DNA of 64,000 bases from Haloarcula marina (GTDB lineage Archaea > Halobacteriota > Halobacteria > Halobacteriales > Haloarculaceae), in NCBI RefSeq assembly GCF_024218775.1, contig NZ_CP100404.1, positions 2,542,001-2,606,000 on the forward strand, given 5' to 3'. Under the pieces are notes generated by a model. It saw only the letters and a list, made by a program, of their open reading frames with translations. It ran no database searches and had not been told where the DNA came from. Positions 34,743 to 44,468 of the stretch are shown in pieces (position 1 is the stretch's first letter; the number at the start of each line of letters is the position of its first letter). Position numbers and translations under genes: made by a program.

Positions 34743-35753
34743 TCAGCGACCCTGCCGAAGCTCTTTGATGAGCGTCTGTATCGTCTGTTCCTGCCGGTCC
34801 AGCCGCTCGTTCTGCCGCTCGATTACGGCTGTGAGGTCCGCGACCTGCTGTTCGAGCGCCGCGATGTCGGGGTCTGCGTCGGTGTCGGTGTCGGTGTCGG
34901 TGCTCGTTTCGACCTCGTCGATGGCCGCCTGCTGGGTCGCCGACTGGGCGCTCCCCGTCGTCGGGGCCGCCGCGTTCGCTTGGCCGCCGCCGTTGTCGGT
35001 CGCCGACTGCGTCGGTGTCTCCTCGCGTTGTTCGCTCTCTGTGTCCCCACTGACCAGCGGGTCGATGCCCGCGTCCAGCCCCAATCCGTCGTCCGATTCG
35101 TCGGACTCCTCGGATTCCGGCGACAGTTTCGCGTTCAGGTCCGCGAGCGAGGACACGTCGTGGAACGCGAACAGCGCGTCCTGTAGCACCTGTTTCAGCC
35201 GCGGGGCGTCCTCCGCCGGGGCCTTGATTCGCTCCGGGCGGTCGTTGACCGAGAGGACGATGGCCGTCGCGACGCTCCCCTCCTCGAAGTCGAGTCCCGT
35301 CACGTCCTCGAACGCGTACGCCTCGAAGTCGGCGTCCCACGTGACGCCGCCGAGGTGACGGAGGAGTTGGCTGTCGGTGACGACCAGCGTGAGTTCGCTG
35401 AATCGGAACACGCCTGCCACAGACTCCTCGCTCTCGATGACGTTCGAGACGGTCAGTTTCCCCTCCAGTAGCCGTTCGAGGACGGCCTCGCCGCGGCCGC
35501 CGGGGACGGTTAAATCGCGCTTCTCGTCGGTGTAGTACAGGGTGAACTTTATCTTGCGACGGCCCTCGGAGATGGTCAGTCGCTCGAAGTCGTGGGGGTA
35601 GGCAGTGACTTTCTCGTCGCTGAGCAACCCCTCGCCCCGGTAGACGAGGGTCCGGGTCGGCGTAAAGCAGACGGCGTCTTCGTCGCCGAGATTGACGCCG
35701 GCCCGAATCTCCTCGTCCCCAAGTTCGTCTTGGACGAGGTCTGGAATATCCAT
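34743..35753 (-). CDS. DUF7115-type protein with C-terminal coiled coil
   Basis: The 336-residue protein has a beta-rich N-terminal region (PH/bactofilin-like; LLSDEKVTAYPHDFERLTIS) resembling DUF7115 from memory, then a long disordered linker rich in Ser/Thr/Asp/Glu/Ala, and a C-terminal coiled coil (LEQQVADLTAVIERQNERLD) of about 45 residues. The plan suggests a scaffold or membrane-lipid-binding assembly protein. A TTAAATCC-type promoter lies upstream on this strand. It is near tRNA-Met but not operon-linked. Function unknown. Confidence 0.75.
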   Translation of the reverse strand: MDIPDLVQDELGDEEIRAGVNLGDEDAVCFTPTRTLVYRGEGLLSDEKVTAYPHDFERLTISEGRRKIKFTLYYTDEKRDLTVPGGRGEAVLERLLEGKLTVSNVIESEESVAGVFRFSELTLVVTDSQLLRHLGGVTWDADFEAYAFEDVTGLDFEEGSVATAIVLSVNDRPERIKAPAEDAPRLKQVLQDALFAFHDVSSLADLNAKLSPESEESDESDDGLGLDAGIDPLVSGDTESEQREETPTQSATDNGGGQANAAAPTTGSAQSATQQAAIDEVETSTDTDTDTDADPDIAALEQQVADLTAVIERQNERLDRQEQTIQTLIKELRQGR

Positions 35754-35886
35754 GTTGGGTGCATACTAACGTGATGACTTAAATCCGTGGGCCCCCCGAC
35801 AACTCGTTGCCATGAGAGGAATCCACAGCCCCGAGGGAGATGAGAACCTTCAAGACGGCAAGCGGCCAACGACCGTATGCACCCGC

Positions 35887-36030
35887 GCCCGGGTGGCTTA
35901 GCTGGACATAGCGCCGCACTCATAGGGTCTTTTGACTCATGCGGTACCAACCGGCATGACCCGAGGGATGCTCGTCACATCCCGGACCTGGGTTATGCGG
36001 AGATCGAGGGTTCGGAGCCCTCCCCGGGCA
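35887..36030 (+). tRNA. tRNA-Met (CAT anticodon, elongator) with intron
   Basis: The acceptor GCCCGGG pairs with CCCGGGC (36023-36029). The T arm is GAGGG-TTCGGAG-CCCTC. A 70-base intron lies at the canonical position 37/38 (35925-35994); exon 1 is 35887-35924 and exon 2 is 35995-36030. The splice site is a textbook bulge-helix-bulge: stem CCGCA/TGCGG, 4-bp helix CTCA/TGGG, bulges TAG and TTA, then GGTC/GACC. The CAT anticodon and intron fit the elongator Met tRNA of haloarchaea. Confidence 0.95.
35925..35994 (+). other. Bulge-helix-bulge intron of tRNA-Met
   Basis: This is the 70-base intron removed by the archaeal tRNA endonuclease; cuts follow TA^G (after 35924) and TT^A (after 35994). 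It contains a second ACTCATGCGG sequence (35935-35944) that mimics the anticodon loop plus the 3' anticodon stem, so a misfolded alternative arm could form. Confidence 0.88.
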
Positions 36031-36199
36031 TACTTTATCCGTCGCTCACGTCGGCGAGCGACTGCTCGACCGCGCTGGTGGCTCCCGACGGTCACGAATC
36101 GGTGAGCGATAGCCACCGGTGGGTCGCCCTCGAGACGTGCTCAGTCGCCGCTCGTTCCGTCCCCGACATGGCCGAGAAGTGGTGGAATCCGGGTGCCGC

Positions 36200-36580
36200 T
36201 CACAGGGCCGTCGCGACGCTGACGTGCATCCCGACGAACCGCCACCCGTCCTCGCGGTGTTCGAGCGTCCCGCTCCACCGCGTCTCGAACTCGTAGCGCG
36301 TCTCGCCCGCTGTCCACGAGAGCGCCACGTCGTCGCTGAACCACGCGACGGACTTGCGCTCGGTGACGCGGAGCGCGTCGCTCTCGACGGTCCAGTCACT
36401 GGTCGAGGCCGTCTGGTCCCGCAGGCCCTCCTGAATCGCGTCGGCTCCGACGAGTCGCTCGGAGACCCCGAACTTCACGATTGGGTCGTCCGCCGCCCGG
36501 TCGTCGGCGAAGAAGGTATCCAGCGGCGCGCCCTGCCGAAGCGAGTCGTAGTAGTCTTGGACCGTCGCTCTCGCGTCCAT
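36200..36580 (-). CDS. SnoaL-like/NTF2-fold protein
   Basis: This 126-residue protein begins ATVQDYYDSLRQGAPLDTFF and continues with a DDPIVKFGVSERLVG strand, typical of SnoaL_3-type cone folds that bind small hydrophobic ligands. The end WSGTLEHREDGWRFVGMHVS is the usual last beta strands. No active-site residues can be assigned. It lies downstream of tRNA-Met on the opposite strand. Function unknown. Confidence 0.8.
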   Translation of the reverse strand: MDARATVQDYYDSLRQGAPLDTFFADDRAADDPIVKFGVSERLVGADAIQEGLRDQTASTSDWTVESDALRVTERKSVAWFSDDVALSWTAGETRYEFETRWSGTLEHREDGWRFVGMHVSVATAL

Positions 36581-36728
36581 AGCCCCGGTAGCCACCGGAG
36601 GGACTTACCCCTGTGGGGGCGGGTTTTCACCGGCCGGTCGAATTCCGACGGTTGCGCGCCGCACGCTACCGGGAACACGACGAGAGTACCGTCGAAAACG
36701 TACCGAATCCGGGAGCGAGGCCGAACGG

Positions 36729-37301
36729 TTACTCGCCGAGGCTCTCGAAGGCGCTCCGGAAGTCGTCGAACTCGGTGACGGCGTCGTCGGCCTGCTGACG
36801 GAGTCGCTCGACGCGGTGGCTAATCTCCTCGTACTCTTCGCGGGTCGCCAGTTCGGCGTGGCTCTTCTCGGCTTCGAGGGTTGCCTTCTTCGCGGCGACG
36901 GCGTAGTACTGCTGGATGTGGTCGTCGTACGTCGTGCGCGTGAGCATCTCCTCGACCATTCCCAGTAGGTCCGCCCGGCCGACTGGTTTCGTGAGGTAGT
37001 CGTCGAACGGCATCTCCACGATGTCGAAGTCCGGGTCGACTGCGGTCACCATCACGACGCGGCAGTCCAGATTCCGCTCGTCGAGACTGGCGAGAACGTC
37101 GTCGCCCGAGACGCCGGGCATCTGCCGGTCCAGAAACACCACGTCGACGGATTCGTCGACCATCTCGAGTGCCGTCTCCCCGTCGTAGGCACTCTCCACG
37201 TCGTGTTCCGCCCCGAGCCACGTAGTGTACAGTTCGGCTACGTCGCGTTCGTCGTCGACGACGAGCACCGTCGCCGTATCAGTTTCTTGACTCAGTTGCA
37301 C
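36729..37301 (-). CDS. Response regulator with HalX domain
   Basis: The 190-residue protein has an N-terminal receiver domain (acidic pocket VVDDERD, phospho-acceptor Asp 58 in VVFLDRQMPGVSG, Lys in YLTKPVG) and a C-terminal HalX domain (LTRTTYDDHIQQYYAVAAKK, then a helical hairpin with a heptad pattern to the end). HalX is a haloarchaeal regulator output module. It has no DNA-binding motif that I can see. It is divergent from the PPOX-like gene; a TAATATAAATCC box sits between them at 37362-37373. No kinase is adjacent. Confidence 0.9.
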   Translation of the reverse strand: MQLSQETDTATVLVVDDERDVAELYTTWLGAEHDVESAYDGETALEMVDESVDVVFLDRQMPGVSGDDVLASLDERNLDCRVVMVTAVDPDFDIVEMPFDDYLTKPVGRADLLGMVEEMLTRTTYDDHIQQYYAVAAKKATLEAEKSHAELATREEYEEISHRVERLRQQADDAVTEFDDFRSAFESLGE

Positions 37302-37459
37302 GTATCCTCCCTCGTTCCCGGTCCCTGCGGGCCGCTTCGACTGTCACCTTACCAGATGCGTAATATAAATCCACCCACCGTATTATCACAATTGAATATC
37401 GAATTAGGTCAGACCGCTCACCCAAGCACAGTTTACCCCGGGACACGTATGTCGGGGCA

Positions 37460-37897
37460 ATGGTGAACGTCACGGGCGCATGGTCCGAAGACGACGTTGC
37501 CCGCTTCTTCGAGACGACGGCCGTCCCGCTTCGCCTGGGCTGTCGCCGACCGGGCGGGGACCCGTGGATGCTGTCGCTGTGGTACCGCTACGTCGACGGC
37601 ACGCTCCAGTGTGCGACGGCCGCCGACGCCGACGTGGTCAGCTATCTGGACCACGACGACGCCGTCAGTTTCGAAGTGTCCACGAACGAACCGCCGTACC
37701 GAGGCGTCAGGGGGAACGGCAGGGCAACCGTCGTACCCGACGAGGAGAAGACTGTCCTCCGCGCCCTCGTCGAGCGCTATCTCGACGGGGTCGACACGCC
37801 GCTGGCGAAGCGACTGCTTGCACCGGACCGCCGAGAAGTACAGATAACGATAACTCCAGACCGACTACACTCGTGGGACTACAGCGACCGGATGTAG
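37460..37897 (+). CDS. PPOX-class flavin-binding split-barrel protein
   Basis: This 145-residue protein resembles pyridoxamine 5'-phosphate oxidase-like F420/FMN-binding proteins: PLRLGCRRPGGDPWMLSLWY then YVDGTLQCATAADADVVSYL, followed by YRGVRGNGRATVVPDEE and VQITITPDRLHSWDY. These strands match the split-barrel core. Real substrate unknown; many haloarchaeal members are uncharacterised. It lies head-to-head with the HalX regulator. Confidence 0.82.
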   Translation: MVNVTGAWSEDDVARFFETTAVPLRLGCRRPGGDPWMLSLWYRYVDGTLQCATAADADVVSYLDHDDAVSFEVSTNEPPYRGVRGNGRATVVPDEEKTVLRALVERYLDGVDTPLAKRLLAPDRREVQITITPDRLHSWDYSDRM

Positions 37898-37954
37898 CGA
37901 CGCGGCACGCGAGAGACGCCGGGGCTATGTGTCTCGCCGACTTATCGCCGACCG

Positions 37955-38368
37955 ATGGCTCCCGACCCGTCGGCCGTTCGCTCGCTGGCAATCAGTGCCG
38001 AAGACCTCCTCGCAGCGCTGGAGGCCGACGCCCGCGACGGGCCGACCACGGTCCTACGGGTCACGCCGCCGTACAGCGGCCGGATGCGGGCGCGGCTACA
38101 CGTCGTTCAACCCGGCGAGGACGACGAGACGCTCCATCTGCCGCCCGCGGAACTCGTGACCGACGCGGTCCCGTCGTATCCGACGCCCGACGAAACGGCC
38201 GACGAACTGCGCGAGCGTGAGGACGAGACGTACACCGTCGACCGCCACCGAACCTACCACGAGCGGCGCGTCGAGACGTGGCGCGAGGCGGTGCTGGACC
38301 ACATCGTCGACGCGGTGACGCTGCCCTCGACGGACCACGAGGTGACCGTCTCGCTGCTCGGCCCCTGA
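37955..38368 (+). CDS. Conserved haloarchaeal hypothetical protein
   Basis: The 137-residue acidic protein has no domain I recognise. It contains TTVLRVTPPYSGRMRARLHV and a conserved-looking C-terminal helix VETWREAVLDHIVDAVTLPS. Its codon use and composition fit its neighbours, so it is likely coding. It follows the PPOX-like gene by 57 bases on the same strand and may be co-transcribed. Function unknown. Confidence 0.7.
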   Translation: MAPDPSAVRSLAISAEDLLAALEADARDGPTTVLRVTPPYSGRMRARLHVVQPGEDDETLHLPPAELVTDAVPSYPTPDETADELREREDETYTVDRHRTYHERRVETWREAVLDHIVDAVTLPSTDHEVTVSLLGP

Positions 38369-38569
38369 CGCGCCGGTGACAGCCCCGATATCGTCGATTG
38401 AGCGCGGTCACTCTCACGCACCCAGAGCGGTTTCTAAAAGGTTTACGCGCCGCTGCATCGTTCGTGAAACGTCCAGCAGATGGACCCTTATTTCGTAAAA
38501 CGGCACGAAATCGACCGAACTCTCTCGCGGTTATAAGATACCGTCTGACGTACGTATGCTCAGGTCCCA

Positions 38570-38812
38570 ATGTCGAGTTCGTCAGCACACGAACTGTTCG
38601 CCCGCCTCGACGAATCGGTCCCCCACCTCCGTCGGTCAGTCATGGCACCCGTCCGCGGTGTCGCGTTCTGGACGGCCATCGTCCTCCCGTTCCTCTACGT
38701 GCCCCTGCTGGCTTCTGGCCTCCAGTCGCCGTCCGTCCGGACGGCCTTCGCGGCGATGGTCGCCTGCAACGCCGTCGCGCTGCTGGTCGGCCACCCTCAC
38801 GCCCGCGAGTGA
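38570..38812 (+). CDS. Small membrane protein, two helices
   Basis: The 80-residue protein has two transmembrane segments (GVAFWTAIVLPFLYVPLLAS and FAAMVACNAVALLVG) after a basic N-terminal part. GGTTATAAG about 35-40 bases before the ATG is a plausible TATA box. It ends with HPHARE. No family function is known. Confidence 0.7.
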   Translation: MSSSSAHELFARLDESVPHLRRSVMAPVRGVAFWTAIVLPFLYVPLLASGLQSPSVRTAFAAMVACNAVALLVGHPHARE

Positions 38813-38925
38813 ACTGCCGTTAGAAGGCGTTTACCGACGGTTCCGTGGCCGAATAGTGGACACGCACGGCGAATCTGGCGCGAACGGGGACACATATTTA
38901 TTATCCCGCTGGTCTATGCAAACGT

Positions 38926-39585
38926 ATGGCCGCTTACGGTCGGCCGACCCTACGAGATTTGTTCGACGAATCACCGACCCCGCACATCGCGCATCCGCCG
39001 CGGAGTCACCATCGAGACTTCTACATCGCTACAGACGGTTCTTTCAGACCCCACAGCGGCGGTCCCGTCGGCGATGAGGGTCCGCCGGAGCGGGGCGGGT
39101 TGGGCGTCGTCGTCGAGACGTTCGACGGTGAGCGCGTCGTCAGGCTTTCCGTACCCGACACCGCGCCTGACAACAACGTCGCGGAGTATCGCGCGCTCCA
39201 CCTCGGACTGGACGTACTCGCCAGTCGCGCGCCAGCGGACGCCCGCGTCGGACTCCTCATCGACCACGACCAACTCGCCGAGAACGTCAACGCCGAAGTG
39301 CTGGCGACACACGGGTCGGCCTACGACCCCCCGCACGGCGTCTCCGTCCCACGCGGGACGGGCCTCCACTGGCGGGGCATCCAAGCCCGCGTCAACGGCT
39401 TCGGCGAGGTCCGGGCCGCCCGCATCTCCAGCGACCGGAACCCGGCCCACTCCCTCGCCAACGCGCCCCACCAGTACGCCCACGTCAACGGCGAACCCGA
39501 CCGCTGCGTGCTCCCGAAGACGACGACCACCGAGGAGCGCGTCCCGCCGCCGTCGCGGGCCGAACGCGGCGGCGCGTCGGACTGA
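38926..39585 (+). CDS. rnhA: Ribonuclease HI
   Basis: The 219-residue enzyme degrades RNA in RNA-DNA hybrids. The catalytic DEDD set is visible: Asp37 (IATDGS), Glu87 (NNVAEYRAL), Asp113 (LLIDHDQL) and Asp170 (SSDRNPAHSLAN). A 30-residue N-terminal extension and a polar tail precede and follow the core; haloarchaeal type 1 enzymes often carry such ends. TTTATTATC 30-35 bases upstream supports the start. Confidence 0.93.
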   Translation: MAAYGRPTLRDLFDESPTPHIAHPPRSHHRDFYIATDGSFRPHSGGPVGDEGPPERGGLGVVVETFDGERVVRLSVPDTAPDNNVAEYRALHLGLDVLASRAPADARVGLLIDHDQLAENVNAEVLATHGSAYDPPHGVSVPRGTGLHWRGIQARVNGFGEVRAARISSDRNPAHSLANAPHQYAHVNGEPDRCVLPKTTTTEERVPPPSRAERGGASD

Positions 39586-39717
39586 CGGCCCCCGGCGACT
39601 GTCGCGCCCCCTGCTGGATAAGTTATGTCGAACCGACGGGAACGTTCCCCAGATGGCACACGACTCAAATTTTAAGTGGGGTCGGATAGATAGTCTTCGT
39701 TTGGAGGTGCAACACAG

Positions 39718-39966
39718 ATGAGTACCAGTAGCAGCAGGACTCACGGGACCGACGCACAGCATCGCGACTGGTCCGCCCCGCGGCCGGTGTCACGAGACGA
39801 CCTCGTCCTCGCGCTCATCCCCGCGGCGCTCCTGCTGACGGTCGTTGCGGCCGGACTGGTCGGTGTGCCGACGACGATGGCGCTGACCGCCGGGTCCGCG
39901 CTCGCCCTGACGGCCGTCCTTGACGCGCTCTTCCTGCACCCGCCGACCGACGGCCGTCGGCGGTGA
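39718..39966 (+). CDS. Small membrane protein
   Basis: The 82-residue protein has two transmembrane helices (LVLALIPAALLLTVVAAGLV and ALTAGSALALTAVLDALFL) after a Ser/Thr-rich N-terminus. A strong ribosome binding site GGAGGTG lies 9 bases before the ATG, with a TTTTAAG box further up. Its end is 41 bases from the malic enzyme gene, convergent. Function unknown. Confidence 0.72.
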   Translation: MSTSSSRTHGTDAQHRDWSAPRPVSRDDLVLALIPAALLLTVVAAGLVGVPTTMALTAGSALALTAVLDALFLHPPTDGRRR

Positions 39967-40007
39967 GCGAGACGCGGTCGATAGCCGTCGTCGCGCCCGT
40001 GGCCGTC

Positions 40008-42260
40008 CTACTCCTGCTGGGCGTCCACGACAGCGACGCCTGCGAGGTTGACGATGTCTTTCACTTCGTCGCCGCGTTGGATGACGTGGACGGGTTTGTC
40101 CATGCCGACGAGCATCGGGCCGATGGCCTCCGCGCCGCCGAGTCGCTGGAGCAGTTTGTAGCCGATGTTCCCGGCTTCGAGGTTCGGGAACACGAGGATG
40201 TTCGCCGGGTCGTCCAGTTCCGAGAACTCGTAGGTAGTGTTCAGTATCTCCTCGACGACGGCGGTGTCGGCCTGCATCTCCCCGTCGACGGGGAAGTCCA
40301 CGCGGTCGTCCGCCTGCAGTTTGGCGACGGCCTCGCGCGGTTTGCGAGTCCCGACCGTATCGACGCTCCCGAAGTTCGAGTACGACAGCATCGCCGCCCG
40401 CGGTTCGACGTTGAACCGCCGGGCGAGGTCGGCGGTGTGGCGGGTCACTTCGGCCAACACGTCGGCGTTGGGGTCCTGATTGACCGTCGCGTCCGCGCAG
40501 AAGATGACGCGGTTCTTGAACGTCAGCATGTAGACGCCAGCGGCGTACTCGGCGTCTTCGGCGGTGCCGATGACCTGTAGCGGCGGGCGCAGCGCCGACG
40601 GGTAGTGGTGGGTCAGGCCGGTCAGCATCGCGTCGGCGTCGCCCATCTCCACCATCACGCTCCCGAGGTAGTTGCCGTCCCGAACCAGTTCCTCCGCTTC
40701 GCGCCGGGTGATGCCCTTGCGCTGGCGGAGTTCGTACAGACGGTCGGCGTACGCCTCCACGTCGGCCGTCTCCGGGTCGACGACGATGGGGTCGAACTCC
40801 AGTCCGAACCGACGGCGAGTCGCCTCTATCTCGTCGGCGTCGCCGAGCAACACGGGTTCGGCGATGCCCTGTTCGACGAGTTGGTACGCGGCGCGAATCA
40901 TCTTCTCGTCGTCGCCCTCCGCGAGGACGACGCGCTTGGGGTCGCTTTTCGCCTTGTTGAGGACGACGCGCATCATCTCGCGGGACTTCCCGAGGCGCGC
41001 TTCGAGGCGTTCGGTGTAGGCGTCCAAGTCGAGGTCCTTCCGGGCCGCGCCGCTGTCCATCGCGGCCTTCGCGACGGCGGGCGTCACCTCGAACAGCACC
41101 CGCGGGTCCAGCGGTTTCGGGATGATGTACTCGGGGCCGAACTGGAGCGGTTGGTCGCCGTAGGCTTTGACGACGGCGTCGGGCACGTCCTGCCGGGTGA
41201 GTTCCGCCAGTGCTTCGGCCGCGGCGACTTTCATCGCCTCGTTGATTTCGGTCGCGCGTGCGTCCAGTGCGCCCCGGAAAATGAACGGGAACCCGAGGAC
41301 GTTGTTGACCTGATTCGGGTAATCGGAGCGCCCGGTCGCCATGATGACCGTGTCGTCGCGGGCCTGCTTGGCCGTCTCGTAGTCGATTTCCGGGTCCGGG
41401 TTCGCCATCGCGAAGATGGCGGGGTCGCTGGCCATCGACTGGACCATCGCCTCGTCGACGATACCGCCGACCGAGAGGCCGACGAACACGTCGGCGCCGT
41501 CCATGGCGTCGGCGAGGTCGCCCTCCGGCACGTCGCGGGCGAACTCCTGTTTGAACTTGTTCAAGTCCTCGTGTTGGGCGCGCGTCTCGGTGATGATGCC
41601 CGAAGAGTCACACATCGTGATGTTCTCTATTGACGCGCCGAGCGAGACGTAGAATCGGGCCGTGGCGACGGCGCTCGCGCCCGCTCCGGAGAACACGATG
41701 TCGAGGTCCGCGAGGTCTTTACCCGCGATGTCGGCGGCGTTGACGAGTGCCGCCCCGGAGATGATGGCGGTCCCGTGCTGGTCGTCGTGGAAGACCGGGA
41801 TATCCATCTCTTCGCGGAGACGGCGCTCGATTTCGAAGCACTCGGGCGCGGCGATGTCCTCTAAGTTGATGCCTCCGAAGGTCGGTTCCATCGCCCGGAT
41901 GCTGTTGATCATCGTGTCCACGTCGTCGGCGTCGAGTTCGATGTCGAACACGTCGATGTCGGCGAAGCGCTTGAACAGGACGCCCTTGCCCTCCATGACT
42001 GGCTTTCCGGCTTCCGGGCCGATGTCGCCCAGTCCGAGCACCGCCGACCCGTCGGAGACGACGCCGACGAGATTCCCCTTCGCGGTGTACGTGAACACGT
42101 CTTCGGGGTTCTCGGCGATTGCTTCACACGGGGCGGCGACGCCCGGCGAGTACGCCAGCGAGAGGTCTCGCTGTGTGTTCGTCGGTTTCGTCGTAGCTAT
42201 CTCTATCTTGCCCGGGGGGTCCCGGCTGTGATAGTCGAGCGCGTCCTCGTCTAATCCCAT
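40008..42260 (-). CDS. maeB: NADP-dependent malic enzyme with phosphate acetyltransferase-like domain (MaeB type)
   Basis: The 750-residue bifunctional-type protein decarboxylates malate to pyruvate. The N-terminal malic enzyme domain has [34 protein letters not shown] and the NAD-binding [20 protein letters not shown]. The C-terminal 320 residues are phosphotransacetylase-like ([40 protein letters not shown], and the end region [19 protein letters not shown]), usually thought to be regulatory (acetyl-CoA sensing). It is monocistronic. Confidence 0.95.
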   Translation of the reverse strand: MGLDEDALDYHSRDPPGKIEIATTKPTNTQRDLSLAYSPGVAAPCEAIAENPEDVFTYTAKGNLVGVVSDGSAVLGLGDIGPEAGKPVMEGKGVLFKRFADIDVFDIELDADDVDTMINSIRAMEPTFGGINLEDIAAPECFEIERRLREEMDIPVFHDDQHGTAIISGAALVNAADIAGKDLADLDIVFSGAGASAVATARFYVSLGASIENITMCDSSGIITETRAQHEDLNKFKQEFARDVPEGDLADAMDGADVFVGLSVGGIVDEAMVQSMASDPAIFAMANPDPEIDYETAKQARDDTVIMATGRSDYPNQVNNVLGFPFIFRGALDARATEINEAMKVAAAEALAELTRQDVPDAVVKAYGDQPLQFGPEYIIPKPLDPRVLFEVTPAVAKAAMDSGAARKDLDLDAYTERLEARLGKSREMMRVVLNKAKSDPKRVVLAEGDDEKMIRAAYQLVEQGIAEPVLLGDADEIEATRRRFGLEFDPIVVDPETADVEAYADRLYELRQRKGITRREAEELVRDGNYLGSVMVEMGDADAMLTGLTHHYPSALRPPLQVIGTAEDAEYAAGVYMLTFKNRVIFCADATVNQDPNADVLAEVTRHTADLARRFNVEPRAAMLSYSNFGSVDTVGTRKPREAVAKLQADDRVDFPVDGEMQADTAVVEEILNTTYEFSELDDPANILVFPNLEAGNIGYKLLQRLGGAEAIGPMLVGMDKPVHVIQRGDEVKDIVNLAGVAVVDAQQE

Positions 42261-42407
42261 ACAGTAGGGAGATTCCCCACCATAAAAAAGGCGAGTTTCG
42301 CGTCAAATGACGACGTGATTATCGACGTTAGTACACAATTTTTCGACCGATGGCGGACCACCAACGGGGAAAAGAGAGCCTAAATACGAGCGCCCCAACA
42401 CTGGAGT

Positions 42408-42917
42408 ATGACCGACCGTTTCCGTCGACTGCTCGGGGTGACGACGGGGCTGACCTTCGGCCTCATCCTGCTGGGCGTGTACACGGGCGCTATCGGTGCG
42501 GGACTGACCTGCGGCGCACGGTGGCCGCTGTGTGACGGATGGATGGGCCTGTTCCCCGCGAACTGGGCGAGTTTCGTCGAGTGGTTCCACCGCTTCGTGG
42601 CGATGATTACCGGCTTTGCCATCCTCGGGTCGACCATCGCCGCGTGGCGCGGTGACTACTCGACGCGCATCAAGTACGCCACCGGCGTCGCCACCGTCGT
42701 CCTGCCGGTCCAGATTCTGCTGGGCGCGAACACCATCATCAACTTCGGCGCGACGGCCCAAGTCCTCCACCACGCCGCGGCGCTGACGATTCTGACCGCG
42801 ATGGTCGCGGCGACGGCGTGGGCATTCGACGGGGCGACGACGGCCGCCGAGACGGCGACGGAGACGGCCACCGCCGACACGGCGGCCGACGCCGACGCGA
42901 GTCCCGGGTCCGACTGA
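42408..42917 (+). CDS. CtaA/COX15-type heme A synthase-like membrane protein, short form
   Basis: This 169-residue membrane protein has about four helices, the half-sized archaeal version of heme A synthase, with a Cys pair in LTCGARWPLCDGW and His residues in VEWFHRFVAMITG and VLHHAAALTIL that could ligate heme. The C-terminal 30 residues are Thr/Ala/Asp-rich. TAAATACG about 33 bases upstream indicates a leaderless-type start. It is divergent from maeB. Role in heme A or O maturation for terminal oxidase is inferred. Confidence 0.83.
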   Translation: MTDRFRRLLGVTTGLTFGLILLGVYTGAIGAGLTCGARWPLCDGWMGLFPANWASFVEWFHRFVAMITGFAILGSTIAAWRGDYSTRIKYATGVATVVLPVQILLGANTIINFGATAQVLHHAAALTILTAMVAATAWAFDGATTAAETATETATADTAADADASPGSD

Positions 42918-43006
42918 ACGCCGACCGTCCTTCTCACGCGAGAGACTACAACGCAAGTAGTAGCCCCTTCGTAACACTAATCCCGGCGTGCGTTGATTTA
43001 TCGCGT

Positions 43007-43789
43007 ATGTCAGACGAAGGACTCTCACGACGCCAGTACCTCACGACTGTCGGTGGGGCCACCGTCGCGCTCTCCGTCGCCGGATGTTCCGGCAACGGCG
43101 GCGGTAACAGTCAGACCATCGTTGCAGGGACCGCACCCGGCTTCCCGCCGTTCGAGATGAAAGAGGGCGGCGACCTGGTCGGCTTCGACATCGACCTCCT
43201 CGAAGCGGTCGTCGAACAGACGGACTACTCCTTCGAGGGCTGGGAGGAGTTCGAGTTCGACTCGCTCATCCCCGCGCTGACCAACGACAACATCGACGTC
43301 ATCGCCGCCGGGATGACCATCAACGACGAACGCGACGAGACCATCGACTTCACCGACCCGTACTACTCCTCGGACCAGGCCATCGTCGTCCGCGGGGACG
43401 GTAGCTTCTCGCCGGGTAGCCTCTCGGACCTCTCCGACCGCCCCATCGGCGCGCAGAAGGGGACGACCGGGGAAGGCGTCGTGCAGGACGAACTCATCGG
43501 TGACGAAATCACCGAGAATCAGTACAACGCCTACGACAGTTACGTGCTGGCGATTCAGGACTTGGAGAACGGCAACGTCGACGCCGTCATGATAGACGTG
43601 CCGGTCGCCAACACCTTCGCCGCCAACCGTCCCGTCGAAGTCGCCTTTACCTACGAGACGGGCGAGCGCTTCGGCTTCGGCGTCCGAACGGACGACGACG
43701 CCCGACAGACCGCACTCAACGAGGGACTGTCGGCGGTGCAGGAGAACGGCACGTACGACGAGTTAGCGCAGAAGTGGTTCGGCGAGTAA
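43007..43789 (+). CDS. Polar amino acid ABC transporter substrate-binding lipoprotein
   Basis: The 260-residue protein has a Tat signal plus lipobox (SRRQYLTTVGGATVALSVAG followed by C) and a type 2 periplasmic-binding fold (family 3: PFEMKEGGDLVGFDIDLLEA, then a second lobe with IGAQKGTTGEG). It is anchored outside the membrane by lipid. It heads an operon with two permeases and one ATPase. The amino acid is not determinable from the sequence. Confidence 0.92.
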   Translation: MSDEGLSRRQYLTTVGGATVALSVAGCSGNGGGNSQTIVAGTAPGFPPFEMKEGGDLVGFDIDLLEAVVEQTDYSFEGWEEFEFDSLIPALTNDNIDVIAAGMTINDERDETIDFTDPYYSSDQAIVVRGDGSFSPGSLSDLSDRPIGAQKGTTGEGVVQDELIGDEITENQYNAYDSYVLAIQDLENGNVDAVMIDVPVANTFAANRPVEVAFTYETGERFGFGVRTDDDARQTALNEGLSAVQENGTYDELAQKWFGE

Positions 43790-43793
43790 GCCC

Positions 43794-44468
43794 ATGCTGC
43801 AGGCGACCGACTGGGCGTTCGTCCTCGACAACCTCGATTACCTGCTGACCGGCGCGGCCGTCACGGTCGGCCTCACGGTCGCCAGCCTCCTGCTGGGCTT
43901 TCTCGTCGGCTTCCCGGCGGGCGCTATCGAGGTGTACGGCGACGGCCTCCTGCGACGAGTGGTGAGTACCGCCGGGGTGATTCTCCGCGGGACGCCCATC
44001 GTCGTCATCATGCTCGTGCTCTTTTTCGTGGTCTCCATCTCGAAGTCGGCGTTCGTGACGGCGACGGTGGGACTCGGCCTGCGGAGTGCCGCCTACCAGT
44101 CACAGATTTTCCGCGGCGCGCTCCAGAGCGTCGACGACGGGCAGATGGAGGCCGCCCGCGCCGTCGGGATGAGTCGGCTCGAAGGCATCCGCTACGTCGT
44201 CGTCCCGCAGGCGCTCCGCCGGTCGATGCCGGGCTTTCAGAACGAGTTCACCATCGTCCTGAAAGACACGAGCATCGCCTTCGCTATCGGTCTCGCGGAA
44301 TTACTGACCCGGGGTTACGACCTGTTCACCCAGAGCGGCCGGTCGACGGCCGTCTTGGAGGTGTTCCTCGCCATCAGCGCCATCTACTTCGTGCTGACCT
44401 TCGCGACGAACCGCGGGTTGGACCGACTCGCCGAGTACTACGCGATTCCGTCGGGTGAGAATTCATGA
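43794..44468 (+). CDS. Amino acid ABC transporter permease (1)
   Basis: The 224-residue membrane protein of the His/Glu/Gln permease family has the conserved coupling loop region VPQALRRSMPGFQNEFTIVL (EAA motif) and about five helices. The start is 4 bases after the binding-protein stop. It probably pairs with the second permease as a heterodimer. Confidence 0.92.
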   Translation: MLQATDWAFVLDNLDYLLTGAAVTVGLTVASLLLGFLVGFPAGAIEVYGDGLLRRVVSTAGVILRGTPIVVIMLVLFFVVSISKSAFVTATVGLGLRSAAYQSQIFRGALQSVDDGQMEAARAVGMSRLEGIRYVVVPQALRRSMPGFQNEFTIVLKDTSIAFAIGLAELLTRGYDLFTQSGRSTAVLEVFLAISAIYFVLTFATNRGLDRLAEYYAIPSGENS

